Part shown: positions 34,414 to 43,800 of the stretch, piece by piece | Numbering within the stretch: the stretch's first letter is position 1 | Layout of the letters: every line of letters begins with the position of its first letter | Origin: Desulfosporosinus sp. BRH_c37 | Lineage (GTDB): Bacteria > Bacillota > Desulfitobacteriia > Desulfitobacteriales > Desulfitobacteriaceae | NCBI GenBank assembly: GCA_001516045.1 | Contig: LOEW01000166.1 | Location: forward strand, 1-47,219 | Reading direction: 5' to 3' | Length of the DNA: 47,219 nt | Position numbers and translations under genes: made by a program | Notes under the pieces: generated by a model | The model's database searches: none | What the model was told of the DNA's origin: nothing | Seen by the model: the letters and a program-made list of their open reading frames with translations, nothing else

Positions 34414-35409
34414 ATGTTTAAAAGAAAATCATTTTCCTTTTTGACCTCACTGGTAATTGCTGGCCTCGTTGCAACTGGATGTGGTCAAGCACAACCCGCA
34501 ACCACTACTCCGTCCAGTACACCAGTAGCAGCCGTATCTCTTCCTGCGGAAGACCCAGCAAAAGCAATTAAAGGAGCTGTTGAAACTTATTTCAATGATA
34601 TTGGCTCCAATGTTAAAGACTCCTATAAGATAGCTGAGAAAGATTTAAAGGATGCGCTCGATAAAACACCTGATAAATACGTAATATTGGATGTTCGTCG
34701 TGCGGATGCCTATGCTCAAGGACATATCAAGGGAGCCATTAACGTACCCTATGGCCCAGATATCGCCAAAAACATTGATAGCATTCGTGCAATAGCCAAA
34801 GACAAAACGTTAATCGTTGCTTGCTATACTGGACAAACCGCTGGGCAAACAGATTCTCTTCTCAACGTTGCCGGTATCAAGACCCTCTCCTTAAACTCTG
34901 GTATGGGTGGCAGCAGTGTAGGCTTAGACACCAGAGGCTGGTTAGGAATGAAGTTCCCGACTGTAACCGAACCAACAGCAATGCCGACCGCTCCCGCAGT
35001 TCCCAGTAAGAGCAAAGCAATTGATGCTGCGGTCCAGAAGTATTTTAATGAAGTCCCTGCAGACTCCTACAAGATTGAGCTCCCACTTATGAAAGATGCC
35101 CTTGCTAAAGAGGCTGACAAATACTATATTGTTGATGTTCGCAAAGCTGAAGATTTTGCAAAAGGCCACATTAAAGGCGCAGTAAACATTCCCTACGGTC
35201 CTGACATCGCGAAAAACCTTGATTCGATCAAGGAAAAAAGCAAAGGTAAAACTGTCGTCGTCTATTGTTATACCGGACAAACGGCTGGACAGACCGACTC
35301 CTTGCTTAATATCTATGGTATCCCTACAAAGAGTCTGAATTTCGGATTCGGTATGGATGGCTTTAACAAAGGGTGGAGTTCTGACAAATCTTACGAAGTT
35401 GTCAAATAA
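34414..35409 (+). CDS. Tandem-rhodanese lipoprotein
   Basis: The 331 residues have a lipobox (VATGC, C23), a short Pro/Thr linker, and two rhodanese-like domains (about 50-175 and 200-325). They are clearly internal duplicates: both contain YGPDIAKN, and the active-site loops are ACYTGQTAGQTD (C137) and YCYTGQTAGQTD (C285). Both cysteines are present, unlike in the divergent single-domain neighbour. It would handle sulfane sulfur outside the membrane, perhaps delivering polysulfide sulfur to the Mo enzyme as Sud does in Wolinella. That role is inference. Confidence 0.85.
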   Translation: MFKRKSFSFLTSLVIAGLVATGCGQAQPATTTPSSTPVAAVSLPAEDPAKAIKGAVETYFNDIGSNVKDSYKIAEKDLKDALDKTPDKYVILDVRRADAYAQGHIKGAINVPYGPDIAKNIDSIRAIAKDKTLIVACYTGQTAGQTDSLLNVAGIKTLSLNSGMGGSSVGLDTRGWLGMKFPTVTEPTAMPTAPAVPSKSKAIDAAVQKYFNEVPADSYKIELPLMKDALAKEADKYYIVDVRKAEDFAKGHIKGAVNIPYGPDIAKNLDSIKEKSKGKTVVVYCYTGQTAGQTDSLLNIYGIPTKSLNFGFGMDGFNKGWSSDKSYEVVK

Positions 35410-35434
35410 TTTATTTTGAAGCTGAATATCTTAA

Positions 35435-35479
35435 TAAAACGAAAGAAGAGGTGGCCAAGCCACCTCTTCTTTCGTTTTA
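35435..35479. terminator. Bidirectional terminator between tandem rhodanese and pckA
   Basis: A perfect stem of about 21 bp (AAAACGAAAGAAGAGGTGGC and complement) with a 3-base loop lies between convergent genes, with A-rich and T-rich flanks for both directions. Confidence 0.85.
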
Positions 35480-35522
35480 TCGATTTTTGTATAAATGTAA
35501 TCTGATACCTGGAACACGCTCC

Positions 35523-37100
35523 TCATCCAAGTTGTGGTCCAGCGCTACGAATATTGGCCGCAATGTTAGGGAATTTAACAAAATTCTGGTGAAAACGAGC
35601 AGCGAGAGCTAGTGCGGCAGTATCATACGCCGCGGGGTCCGCCCATGTGCCTCTTGGCTGCAAAATCGCATCTGGCACCCCTGGCACTGTTGCCGGAATG
35701 AAAATCCCAAACACCGGATCTGGTTGATAGAGCACCTTTTCCAAGGTGCCGTTTAAGGCTGCCGTAATCATGGCACGAGTTAATGGAAGCTTCATCCGCT
35801 TTCCCACCCCATATGGTCCACCCGACCAACCAGTATTAACCAGATAAACTTGAGCATTATGAGTATCTATCCGTTCCCCTAGCATATTGGCATAGACGGC
35901 CGGATTCAAAGGCAAAAACGGTTCACCGAAACATGTGGAAAAAGTGGCTTCCGGTTCTGTAATTCCTCGTTCGGTACCGGCAAGCTTGGAGGTATAACCG
36001 GAGAGAAAATAGTACATTGCTTGCTCTTTGGTAAGCTTGGCAATCGGCGGCAATATCCCAAAAGCATCAGCAGTCAGAAAGATTACCACATGAGGATGTC
36101 CTGCTAGACTAGGAATCATCGCATTATCTATGTAATCAATTGGGTAACCTGCTCGGGTATTTTCCGTCAATGACCCATTACTATAATCAGCCACCCTAGT
36201 CTGAGCATCTAATACCACATTTTCAGTCACTGTACCAAAGCGAATGGCATCCCAAATCTGAGGCTCATTTTCCTTCGACAAATTAATACATTTAGCATAG
36301 CAGCCACCCTCAAAGTTGAATATGCCAGTGTTCGACCAGCCATGCTCATCATCTCCGATCAAACGGCGCTCGGGATCGGCCGACAAGGTAGTTTTTCCTG
36401 TACCGGAAAGACCAAAGAACAGGGCCACATCCCCCTCGATTCCGACATTAGCCGAACAATGCATAGGTAAAACTTCTCGTTCGGGCATAAAAAAATTCAT
36501 TACGCTAAAGATGGACTTCTTAATCTCCCCTGCGTATTCCGAACCACCGATCAATACGACTCTTTTTTCAAAGGACACTACGATAAATGCCTCGGAGTTA
36601 GTACCATCAGTTAGGGGTTCGGCTTTTAAGCCAGGTGTGCAGATCACTGTAAACTCTGGCTGATGGTCTGCTAATTGGTCAACAGTGGGACGAATTAACA
36701 ATTGTTGAACAAAAATATTTTGCCAAGCAAGCTCATTGATTACCCGAATCGGCAATCGATATTTTTCATCTGCCCCAGCAAAGCCATTAAATACAAAATA
36801 CTGAGTTGTCCCCAAATAAGCTAACGCCTTTTGATAAAGGCCTTCAAAATTTTTTTCGGAAAATGGTTTATTGACCGCTCCCCAAGCAACTTGGTCATGT
36901 ACAGACGGCTCGTCCACAATAAAACGATCCCGAGGGGATCGACCTGTGTATTTTCCGGTCGTACAGGAGAGTGCACCTGTTGCGGCTAGAACCCCCTCCC
37001 CGCGAGCCAATGCAAATTCGATTAATTGACTGATCTGCAGATTAGTTCCGACCGGCGGCTTTACCAGATTGAGATGGGCGGTCTGTGTGTCATTACTCAC
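35523..37100 (-). CDS. pckA: Phosphoenolpyruvate carboxykinase (ATP)
   Basis: The 525-residue enzyme interconverts oxaloacetate plus ATP with PEP, CO2 and ADP. Diagnostic motifs are [13 protein letters not shown] near residue 50, the kinase-1a loop [11 protein letters not shown], the kinase-2/metal site [19 protein letters not shown], and [11 protein letters not shown]. Length and the ATP-type P-loop match bacterial PckA, not the GTP type. It is monocistronic and feeds gluconeogenesis or anaplerotic balance. Confidence 0.96.
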   Translation of the reverse strand: MSNDTQTAHLNLVKPPVGTNLQISQLIEFALARGEGVLAATGALSCTTGKYTGRSPRDRFIVDEPSVHDQVAWGAVNKPFSEKNFEGLYQKALAYLGTTQYFVFNGFAGADEKYRLPIRVINELAWQNIFVQQLLIRPTVDQLADHQPEFTVICTPGLKAEPLTDGTNSEAFIVVSFEKRVVLIGGSEYAGEIKKSIFSVMNFFMPEREVLPMHCSANVGIEGDVALFFGLSGTGKTTLSADPERRLIGDDEHGWSNTGIFNFEGGCYAKCINLSKENEPQIWDAIRFGTVTENVVLDAQTRVADYSNGSLTENTRAGYPIDYIDNAMIPSLAGHPHVVIFLTADAFGILPPIAKLTKEQAMYYFLSGYTSKLAGTERGITEPEATFSTCFGEPFLPLNPAVYANMLGERIDTHNAQVYLVNTGWSGGPYGVGKRMKLPLTRAMITAALNGTLEKVLYQPDPVFGIFIPATVPGVPDAILQPRGTWADPAAYDTAALALAARFHQNFVKFPNIAANIRSAGPQLG

Positions 37101-37264
37101 TTACATAATCCTCCTTGAAAGATAGATATAGGGTTAGTCTCAAAACCAACCCACTCGTTCTTTGATAACTTGCACTCTAAACATTTCTACATCTTTCCTT
37201 CATATCCTCCCATAGATGACAAAAATAATTATACAATATTATGCTACTGAGCGCGTTAATAACA

Positions 37265-37308
37265 ACGTTCTGGCGGTTAAAACCTGGGTAAAATAATTTA
37301 TCCCAAGG
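37265..37308 (-). terminator. Probable terminator of the DUF4434 gene
   Basis: On the minus strand CCTTGGG pairs with CCCAGG across a loop of about 12 bases and is followed by TTTTAACC, right after the stop codon. Confidence 0.5.
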
Positions 37309-38304
37309 TCATTTACTTTGGTAAGAGAGATAGTACCGATAGTAATCCTCATAATTGTTAACCTGAGTTGGCTCGTTTCCATTTTGATAGTGATTTATAC
37401 TAAAAGCAACGAATTTACGAACATAAGCTGACTCTCTAGATAATTGCTCAGAAATTCGCGGCTGCGGCGCCGGTAAGTTTTCTCCCCCAGACTCCTCAAG
37501 CGTTTCAGTTATTGCATATAGAATCAGACCAATTTCATCGCTAGCCTTTTTTGTATAGGCATAGATCTCGTCCAAATCCTCTAACGAGTTAAACCCTACT
37601 CCTATACTATCTTGCAAGGCAATAATATCTATCCCAGTATCTTTAAAAACGTTACGAATTATTTTTGCCCAAAGGGTCAAAGTCACAGGTTCTGACAATC
37701 GCGCATTATAAAACGGGGCGATCATAATCGTATCTGTGCTATTTAACTTGATAGCCCCTGCAATTTTTAGAAAGAATCTGTTTAAGTTAAGTTGTTGGGT
37801 ATTACCCAGCGCCATCAAAGGGTGAAATTCATAGGGAATATACCAACCCGTGAATGCTCGATGCCTACAATACATTGTTAGAATCTCAGTAACGATCACT
37901 GTATTAATTTCAGTCTCATGGTCTAACCATTCTTGATTATACGCATCAATTGACCACCAGTCATCGTTTATCCCCAGACCGATTCGGACATTCATACCAA
38001 CACTGTCCGCAGCTGATAAAGCCGTTTCCAGCATATCAATACTGTTACTTGAATATCCTTCCATTTTCGTGGGATACACAGCATAATGTAATTTTGTATC
38101 GGCGATGCTCTGCAAGATTATTTCATTGATGCCTATCTTTTGTAACATTTGATACTCTTCAATCCAACGATCATAACTCCAATTTTGGCAATACCAATAC
38201 TGAATGAAAGAGCTACAAAACGTCGGCTGAGTCTTACTACGGAACTGTCGGAACAAGCGCCTGAACCCCTTCCACCAATTGTAAAGTACCTGCCATATCT
38301 TCAT
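37309..38304 (-). CDS. DUF4434 (glycosidase-like TIM barrel) protein
   Basis: The 331 residues match the DUF4434 family by FIQYWYCQNWSYDRWIEEYQMLQKIGINEIILQ at the start, GWYIPYEFHP in the middle, and DIIALQDSIGVG. The pattern suggests a TIM barrel with acidic residues as in glycosidases. There is no clear signal peptide; a basic helix (VLYNWWKGFRRLFRQFR) forms the N-terminus. No functional neighbour is evident. Substrate unknown. Confidence 0.7.
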   Translation of the reverse strand: MKIWQVLYNWWKGFRRLFRQFRSKTQPTFCSSFIQYWYCQNWSYDRWIEEYQMLQKIGINEIILQSIADTKLHYAVYPTKMEGYSSNSIDMLETALSAADSVGMNVRIGLGINDDWWSIDAYNQEWLDHETEINTVIVTEILTMYCRHRAFTGWYIPYEFHPLMALGNTQQLNLNRFFLKIAGAIKLNSTDTIMIAPFYNARLSEPVTLTLWAKIIRNVFKDTGIDIIALQDSIGVGFNSLEDLDEIYAYTKKASDEIGLILYAITETLEESGGENLPAPQPRISEQLSRESAYVRKFVAFSINHYQNGNEPTQVNNYEDYYRYYLSYQSK

Positions 38305-38649
38305 TTTCCCAACCCTTTCTCTAGTTATCTAAGTAGAATACTCCTACTCCATTTGGTTGGATAGTTCCCTTTTCTTCACATTATTCTATGAAAACCTCGT
38401 CAGAACTGTTTAAACCTATTTTTACAACACCTCTAACCTTTCACTAGGATAATGTTCAGATAACTGAATCCTCACACAGATGCCTCATCAAAGTGGAGAA
38501 TTAGGGAATTAATGTCCAAACGTCGTATTTGGCATGTACTGTTGCCTTGAGAGAATGGTAAAGTCCTCAGCAATTTTTATAGCTGGGGACTTTTTATTTT
38601 TAAAATTTAATTAATAAGGAAAGATAGATCCATGGAGCATTGTATTAAC
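38305..38649. other. Intergenic region with an orphan plus-strand terminator
   Basis: No protein frame. On the plus strand it shows two small hairpins (TTCAG/CTGAA near 38457 and CCAAA/TTTGG near 38516) followed by the terminator at 38562-38602. No clear promoter was recognised. Confidence 0.5.
38562..38602 (+). terminator. Intrinsic terminator without an upstream gene
   Basis: AAAGTCCTCAGC pairs with GCTGGGGACTTT (one G-U) and runs into TTTATTTTT on the plus strand. Both neighbouring genes are on the minus strand, so it would end an unannotated plus-strand RNA. Confidence 0.6.
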
Positions 38650-39522
38650 CTAAAGGTAGCGAGAATCCACTTGTCTAAAGTTTTTTTCAGGTATCGCTAA
38701 GAGCTTATCTATGGTTTCCAGCATTTCAGGCTTATCATTAGGTATGTTCCCATTAATTGGAGCAAAATTCGAGATATGATCACTGAGTAACTCGAAAGGA
38801 CCTTCTAAGTTAGCAATTAGGAGACGGGTTTCCCTTAATGCTTCGTAGGGACTAAGTAAGAGAAAGCGTCCTTGTTGATAGTCTTCATAGAGGGGTGTTC
38901 CTTCCCAGGGAACATAAGTGCGTAAGCGTACAAAGTCTGGGGTAAAGGCATTGAGCACCCGAGCACTTTCTAAAGCGTGTTCTTGTGTGCGTTCACGTCC
39001 ACCAATCCCAATAAGAATATATTCGCTTAATTCAATACCCGCTTCTCTCACTTTGAGACCCTCTTCAATCATCTCAGAGGCGGTGAAACCCTTTTTAATT
39101 CTCCGAAGAACCTCGTCATCTCCACTCTCCATTCCGGAATGTATACGAGATAAGCCTGCCTCTCTCAGGAGACGAAGCTCATTGAGCTTTTTTAACTTCA
39201 GAAATTTTGCAGAGCCATAGACAGTCATACGTTTCAAGTAGGGAAACATTTCCCGAGAGAAGTTGAGGATTTCTACAAGCTGATCTGTTTTCATTAAAAT
39301 CGTGTTCCCGTCGGGAAAAAAGATCGAACGAACTTTATCACCATAATAATCTCGGGCCATTAGAAGGTCCTCTTTAATATCTGCTACGGATCGGATCCGA
39401 AACTTAGTGTTTCGATACATACCACAAAACGTACAATTATTATGGGGACAGCCGATAGTCGCTTGGATCAGCAAACTTTCGGCTTCACTGGGTGGACGAT
39501 AGACAGTTCCTTCATAACGCAT
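38650..39522 (-). CDS. Radical SAM protein
   Basis: The 290 residues have the radical SAM cluster motif in the form CPHNNCTFC (CX4CX2C rather than CX3CX2C), followed by GMY, a GNTIL region, and ESGDDEVLRRIKKG typical of Elp3/HemN-like barrels. ATG 39522 has GAGGGGAG 7 bases upstream and is preferred to ATG 39546. It follows a NUDIX hydrolase and a GNAT protein closely in one direction. Many clostridial homologues exist without assigned substrate, and none is proposed. Confidence 0.82.
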   Translation of the reverse strand: MRYEGTVYRPPSEAESLLIQATIGCPHNNCTFCGMYRNTKFRIRSVADIKEDLLMARDYYGDKVRSIFFPDGNTILMKTDQLVEILNFSREMFPYLKRMTVYGSAKFLKLKKLNELRLLREAGLSRIHSGMESGDDEVLRRIKKGFTASEMIEEGLKVREAGIELSEYILIGIGGRERTQEHALESARVLNAFTPDFVRLRTYVPWEGTPLYEDYQQGRFLLLSPYEALRETRLLIANLEGPFELLSDHISNFAPINGNIPNDKPEMLETIDKLLAIPEKNFRQVDSRYL

Positions 39523-39546
39523 GTAATAACTCCCCTCTCTTATCAT

Positions 39547-39933
39547 CTAATTCGAGCCTCCCTTTAACTTCTCCACTAGTGGAATATCTGCAGGGGCAAA
39601 GTCATATAAATCCAACTCATTGTGATTAACCCAAGCGATCTCGTTGTGTACTTTCAACTTTAAGTCGCCTGAAATCAACTTGCACCAGAAAGCCATCAGT
39701 TGGATAGTTCCGCTATGATAAGTATAGATGCTTTCACCGAAGAAATCTAAAACTTCTATTTCGACATCTAATTCTTCACGAATTTCACGCTTCAAGCATT
39801 CCTGCGGAGTCTCACTAGGTTCAATTTTACCACCTGGAAACTCCCATTTACCTGCTAATTTATCATCTGGTGCTCTTTGGGCAATCAGTATTTTGTTATC
39901 CTTTAAGATAATTGCAGCTGTTACTTCTTTCAT
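39547..39933 (-). CDS. NUDIX hydrolase, MutT-like (8-oxo-dGTP diphosphatase type)
   Basis: The 128 residues carry a complete NUDIX box (GGKIEPSETPQECLKREIREELD) at about 34-56 and the early KWEFPGG of MutT proteins. Such enzymes remove oxidised nucleotides from the pool. It lies 4 bases after the GNAT gene and 24 bases before the radical SAM start, so the three are probably co-transcribed. Confidence 0.88.
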   Translation of the reverse strand: MKEVTAAIILKDNKILIAQRAPDDKLAGKWEFPGGKIEPSETPQECLKREIREELDVEIEVLDFFGESIYTYHSGTIQLMAFWCKLISGDLKLKVHNEIAWVNHNELDLYDFAPADIPLVEKLKGGSN

Positions 39934-39937
39934 ATTG

Positions 39938-40528
39938 TCAATCCTTTAACACTCTACTAAACTTCAATTTATGAATATAGCGTTTCCCCATTAGTTCTAA
40001 GTATATTTCATAAATGATTTGTCCAATCATCTCATTAAGAGTGTCCATGGAAGCTTTCAGTGGCAGTCCCATAAGATGCATTGGCACATCCCAAATTGAA
40101 TAATCTAGGTCCGGAATCAAATGAAATCCTGCAATTTGATAGAATTTTATTCTTTTTTCACAAAGAGCTCTTTCCTCGTCAGATCTTGAAGCTTCAGGCT
40201 TTTCGACTTCAACAATAATACCTTGGTTCATGGAATAATTTCTTATCAATTCTTCTAGGAAGGTTGACCCAAGACCATCGCCTCTGAATTCCTTATACAC
40301 TGATAGTAAACTAATCAGGATATATCCGTTAGCGCATCCATCCGCGCATATTGAATAGGCAAAATCCTTTTCACCGTTATGAAAAATATACCCTTTCTGC
40401 ACACCCTTTTCAATCTGTTTAGCCAATACATCATAGGGAGCATACTCTCCCACTGCAAAATCAAGCTCAATACTCTTGTAGATATCCTTTAAATCTGCTG
40501 GTATCATATTTCGAATAGTCTTATCCAT
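39938..40528 (-). CDS. GNAT-family N-acetyltransferase
   Basis: The 196 residues show the GNAT acetyl-CoA site as YKEFRGDGLGSTFLEELI near residue 85, preceded by a beta strand (YILISLLSVY). Substrate is unknown. The ATG is preceded by GAGG, and the stop is 4 bases before the NUDIX start. Confidence 0.78.
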   Translation of the reverse strand: MDKTIRNMIPADLKDIYKSIELDFAVGEYAPYDVLAKQIEKGVQKGYIFHNGEKDFAYSICADGCANGYILISLLSVYKEFRGDGLGSTFLEELIRNYSMNQGIIVEVEKPEASRSDEERALCEKRIKFYQIAGFHLIPDLDYSIWDVPMHLMGLPLKASMDTLNEMIGQIIYEIYLELMGKRYIHKLKFSRVLKD

Positions 40529-40553
40529 CTAGTCTGTTTTTCCTCTCTTCAGC

Positions 40554-41748
40554 TCATTCGCGGGTAGAGTCCCCCACCGAAGACTCGATGTTCAACTTTA
40601 CTTGAACGAGTTCACTTCGTAGCCAAATAAAACTGCCTACAGCCCCGAGCCCTGACAAAACCGCCATCATGATATAAAGAATAAAAATTCCGCCAGTCTT
40701 AACTAACCAACCTCCAACAGTTGATCCCACAATCGCACTAACGCCAAAACTGATACCTTGCATCAAACTTTGAGCACTACTACGCAATTCGTGAGGAACA
40801 AGCTTTGTCAGGTACTCCACTGCCGCTAGATAGAACAACGCAAAACTTAAGCTTTGGGCCAACTGCAAAAAGACAATTATCGGATAGCTTTGGATATAAG
40901 CATATGCCAACCAGCGAACAGCAAATATCATTGCTGCTCCAGCCATTAAGCTCCAAGCTGGGGTCCGTATCAACCACCGGCTACCCATTCCAAATATCGG
41001 CACTTCACTAATAGCCGCAACCGTCCAAGCGATACCCACCCATAGGCGCGAGGCCCCCAAGGACTGTAAATGCCAACCCAGAAAAGAACTATAGGCAGCA
41101 TATGGGACCATCACTAGTAACAAAACGCTTAACAATATCTTAACTCCAGGCACCTTTAAAACCTCGGCAAGGGGAAAAGCCGCCCTGGTTGCTCGGTTCC
41201 ACTTACGTGGATTAGGTAAACTAACGGTCCAGAGCAAACTCGAAGCATATAAGCTTCCGGCTACCGCTCCGAACAATCTTACAGGTAGGTGAGAAAAAAG
41301 CACGCCCAGTCACTGCCGTAACTGCAAAACCCAATGATCCCCAGCGGCGAAACAAGCCAAAAAGACGTGTATCGGCAACTGCATCTAGTGCCAAGGTATC
41401 CGTCAACGGGGAGATTGCTGAATTAAACAAGGCATAGAAAAAAAGAAGCAAAGCGAGCAATGATAAACTCCTAAAGACAGTAAGAGTTATACATACTATT
41501 GCCGTACCCGCTACAGCTATTATTAAATACTCTTTACGCCGATTATGTTTATCAGCAAAATTGCCCCAGGCGATTTGAACGAAAATACTTGTACTCGGTC
41601 CAATCGCCAGGAGGAATCCGATTTGCAAGCTATCCAAACCAGTCGCGGCCAAGAACAGAGGCAAAAATGGCAGATATATACCACTTGCCCCATATATAAA
41701 TAAGTAATGTCCAATCATTCGGGTAGTTGCACGCATATTCTCATCCAC
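40554..41748 (-). pseudogene. MFS transporter (MFS_1-like/HcaT type) with a frameshift
   Basis: Two frames make one 12-helix transporter. The first (41748 to 41221) gives the N-terminal half (HYLFIYGASGIYLPFLPLF, GNFADKHNRR). The second (to 40554) gives the rest (RLFGAVAGSLYASSLLW and six later helices). The N-half reads well to VTAVTG, then turns into out-of-frame sequence; the other phase continues at LFSHLPVRLFG. An extra G in the GGG run at 41305-41307 would account for it. If real, the transporter is inactive; if it is a sequence error the gene is intact with about 395 residues. The probable start is ATG 41736. Confidence 0.8.
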
Positions 41749-41895
41749 AAGCCGGAGACAACTATAACTGTCCCCTATTTCCTCTCAACTTATATTGAAG
41801 TATTATATCAAACATCAGACCTATCCAAAAGCGCACTTGCCAAAGCATTTCCGCAACTATAACATTTAGCTGAATATTGCAAGGAGGGTGAATTT

Positions 41896-42945
41896 ATGTC
41901 CTATTTACTTAAACCATTACAGGCAGGCCCGTTAACACTGACTAACCGTTTGGTAATGCCACCGATGGCTACCGCGAAAGCAGATCCTGATGGGAAGGTA
42001 AACCAGTCAATTCTAGACTACTATGCCGAAAAATCCGAAGGTGGTTATCTTTCACTTATCATAATAGAACACAGTTTTATCACGTTAGATGGGAAAGCAA
42101 GCGATCTACAGCTTTCCGTTTCTGACGACAGAATGGTTGAAGGCCTAAAGAAATTGGCGGAGGTCATTCATCGTAATGGCTCTAAGGCCATGATGCAAAT
42201 AAACCATGCCGGAAGCAATACTACTCAAGAAATTACCGGAACTGTTCCGGTAGCTCCATCAAAAGTCTCACACCCCCGAAGAGGGAGTATGCCGAATGAA
42301 CTTACCCGCGAGGAAATTGCGAATATCATTAGAGCTTTCCAAGATGCAGCTCGACGCACTAAGGAGGCTGGTTTTGATGGCGTGGAAATTCATTCCGCCC
42401 ACGGTTATCTTCTCAATCAATTCTTCTCTCCGCTAACCAACAAACGTACCGATGAATACGGTGGAAATGTCCATAATCGTATTCGCCTTCACCTACAAAT
42501 CATTGAAGCGATACGCGCAGCTCTAGGTGACGACTTCCCCATTCTTTTACGTTTAGGAGCGTCAGATTTTAGAGAAGGGGGAATTATTATCGCTGATAGT
42601 CAAGTCGCCGCCCAAGAGTTTGAACAGGCCGGTGTAAACATTCTTGATATTTCCGGCGGTTTCTCAGGGTATATGATACCTAACCTTAGCGGACAAGGAT
42701 TTTTTGCACCGCTCAGCGAAGCCATCAAAAAGGTAGTCACCATTCCGGTGATTCTCACTGGTGGAATTACCGATGTACAAGCAGCCGAACAATTGCTAAC
42801 AGAAGAGAAAGCAGACCTCATTGGTGTGGGAAGAGCGATCCTTAATAACTCTAAATGGCCGAAGCAGGCTATAATCAAAATCGAGGAAATCGAAAATGCC
42901 CGGTTATTGTCGAAGGCCAGCTCTCCAGCTGATCCGATTCGATAG
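41896..42945 (+). CDS. NADH:flavin oxidoreductase (old yellow enzyme family)
   Basis: The 349 residues form the FMN-binding barrel only (LTNRLVMPPMATAKADPDG, GFDGVEIHSAHGYLLNQFFSP, NKRTDEYGG, RLGASDFREGG), without the C-terminal FeS and FAD domains of 2,4-dienoyl-CoA reductase. This suits an ene-reductase acting on activated C=C bonds. AAGGAGG precedes the ATG. Its 3' end overlaps the convergent DUF1287 gene by 71 bases. Confidence 0.9.
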   Translation: MSYLLKPLQAGPLTLTNRLVMPPMATAKADPDGKVNQSILDYYAEKSEGGYLSLIIIEHSFITLDGKASDLQLSVSDDRMVEGLKKLAEVIHRNGSKAMMQINHAGSNTTQEITGTVPVAPSKVSHPRRGSMPNELTREEIANIIRAFQDAARRTKEAGFDGVEIHSAHGYLLNQFFSPLTNKRTDEYGGNVHNRIRLHLQIIEAIRAALGDDFPILLRLGASDFREGGIIIADSQVAAQEFEQAGVNILDISGGFSGYMIPNLSGQGFFAPLSEAIKKVVTIPVILTGGITDVQAAEQLLTEEKADLIGVGRAILNNSKWPKQAIIKIEEIENARLLSKASSPADPIR

Positions 42946-43567
42946 GGCTTGGTCCGGCATTATGGAGAATATATGGGACTCCATCAGACCTACGTTTATC
43001 CGAAATAATGGCGATATGTTCATGGGGAAGGCCATAGGTCACGAGGTCTCCGGGTTGCCAGAGCGTTAGATTTTCGACATCTCCCGGTTTGATTTCTCGT
43101 GGTAATACCTGAGCATTGCGCTGAAAAAAGACTATGAGATTTGGCACTCGCCGAAAATCTATATTTGGATCCGGTTTTCCCTGTACCCGAGGATATACGC
43201 CCAAGTTTACCCGAATATCTTGATCGACTAAACTCTTTAAATCATAACCTGCATCTCGAAATGCCCGCCACACGACATCTGTACAGACGCCCTCACTCTC
43301 CGGAGGATACCCCTTTTGATAATAAGCACTAAGATATTGAGGTTTCCTCTCGACCTCTGCTTTTGCACCGGTCACAATATCTTTAAGATCGTCTAAGCCA
43401 TCCCCATCCTTGTCTGTTGGACAAGCAATGGTCGGGATTCCTATCGATGGTATCGATGGCAAATTGGGAATTGAAATTTGGGACTGGGATTTCCTCGAAA
43501 TTAAGATTCCGCACGCGACAACGCCAATCAGTAAAATCAGAGGTACCCAAACAAACCGTTTTCTCAA
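42875..43567 (-). CDS. DUF1287 domain protein (membrane-anchored, NlpC/P60-like)
   Basis: About 230 residues with an N-terminal membrane anchor or signal (about 5-25), an acidic calcium-binding-like DKDGDGLDDL stretch, and the DUF1287 domain with the candidate nucleophile in GVCTDVVWRAFRDAG and the histidine in PHEHIAIISDK. The domain is thought to have a papain-like fold and may act on cell-wall peptides. TTG 43567 is spaced better from the GGAGG site than ATG 43573. The gene overlaps the end of the convergent flavoprotein gene. Confidence 0.78.
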   Translation of the reverse strand: MRKRFVWVPLILLIGVVACGILISRKSQSQISIPNLPSIPSIGIPTIACPTDKDGDGLDDLKDIVTGAKAEVERKPQYLSAYYQKGYPPESEGVCTDVVWRAFRDAGYDLKSLVDQDIRVNLGVYPRVQGKPDPNIDFRRVPNLIVFFQRNAQVLPREIKPGDVENLTLWQPGDLVTYGLPHEHIAIISDKRRSDGVPYILHNAGPSPIESDQLESWPSTITGHFRFPRF

Positions 43568-43800
43568 AATCATTCCCTCCTACAATGTGCTAGTATGCTT
43601 CCTTGACATAATTCTGTATTTTTTCGCTAAACCCTGCAAGAAACTATTTCGAATTTTACCATGAGGCGCAATCGAAGAACACTAAAAAAAATGTCCAACC
43701 AGTAGAATAAGTCATCTACCGCTCAACCTAAGTATTTACCCTTTTGGAATAATATGGTAAAATAGACCAAATACATATTATAAGAAGGGGTTGTTGTCAT

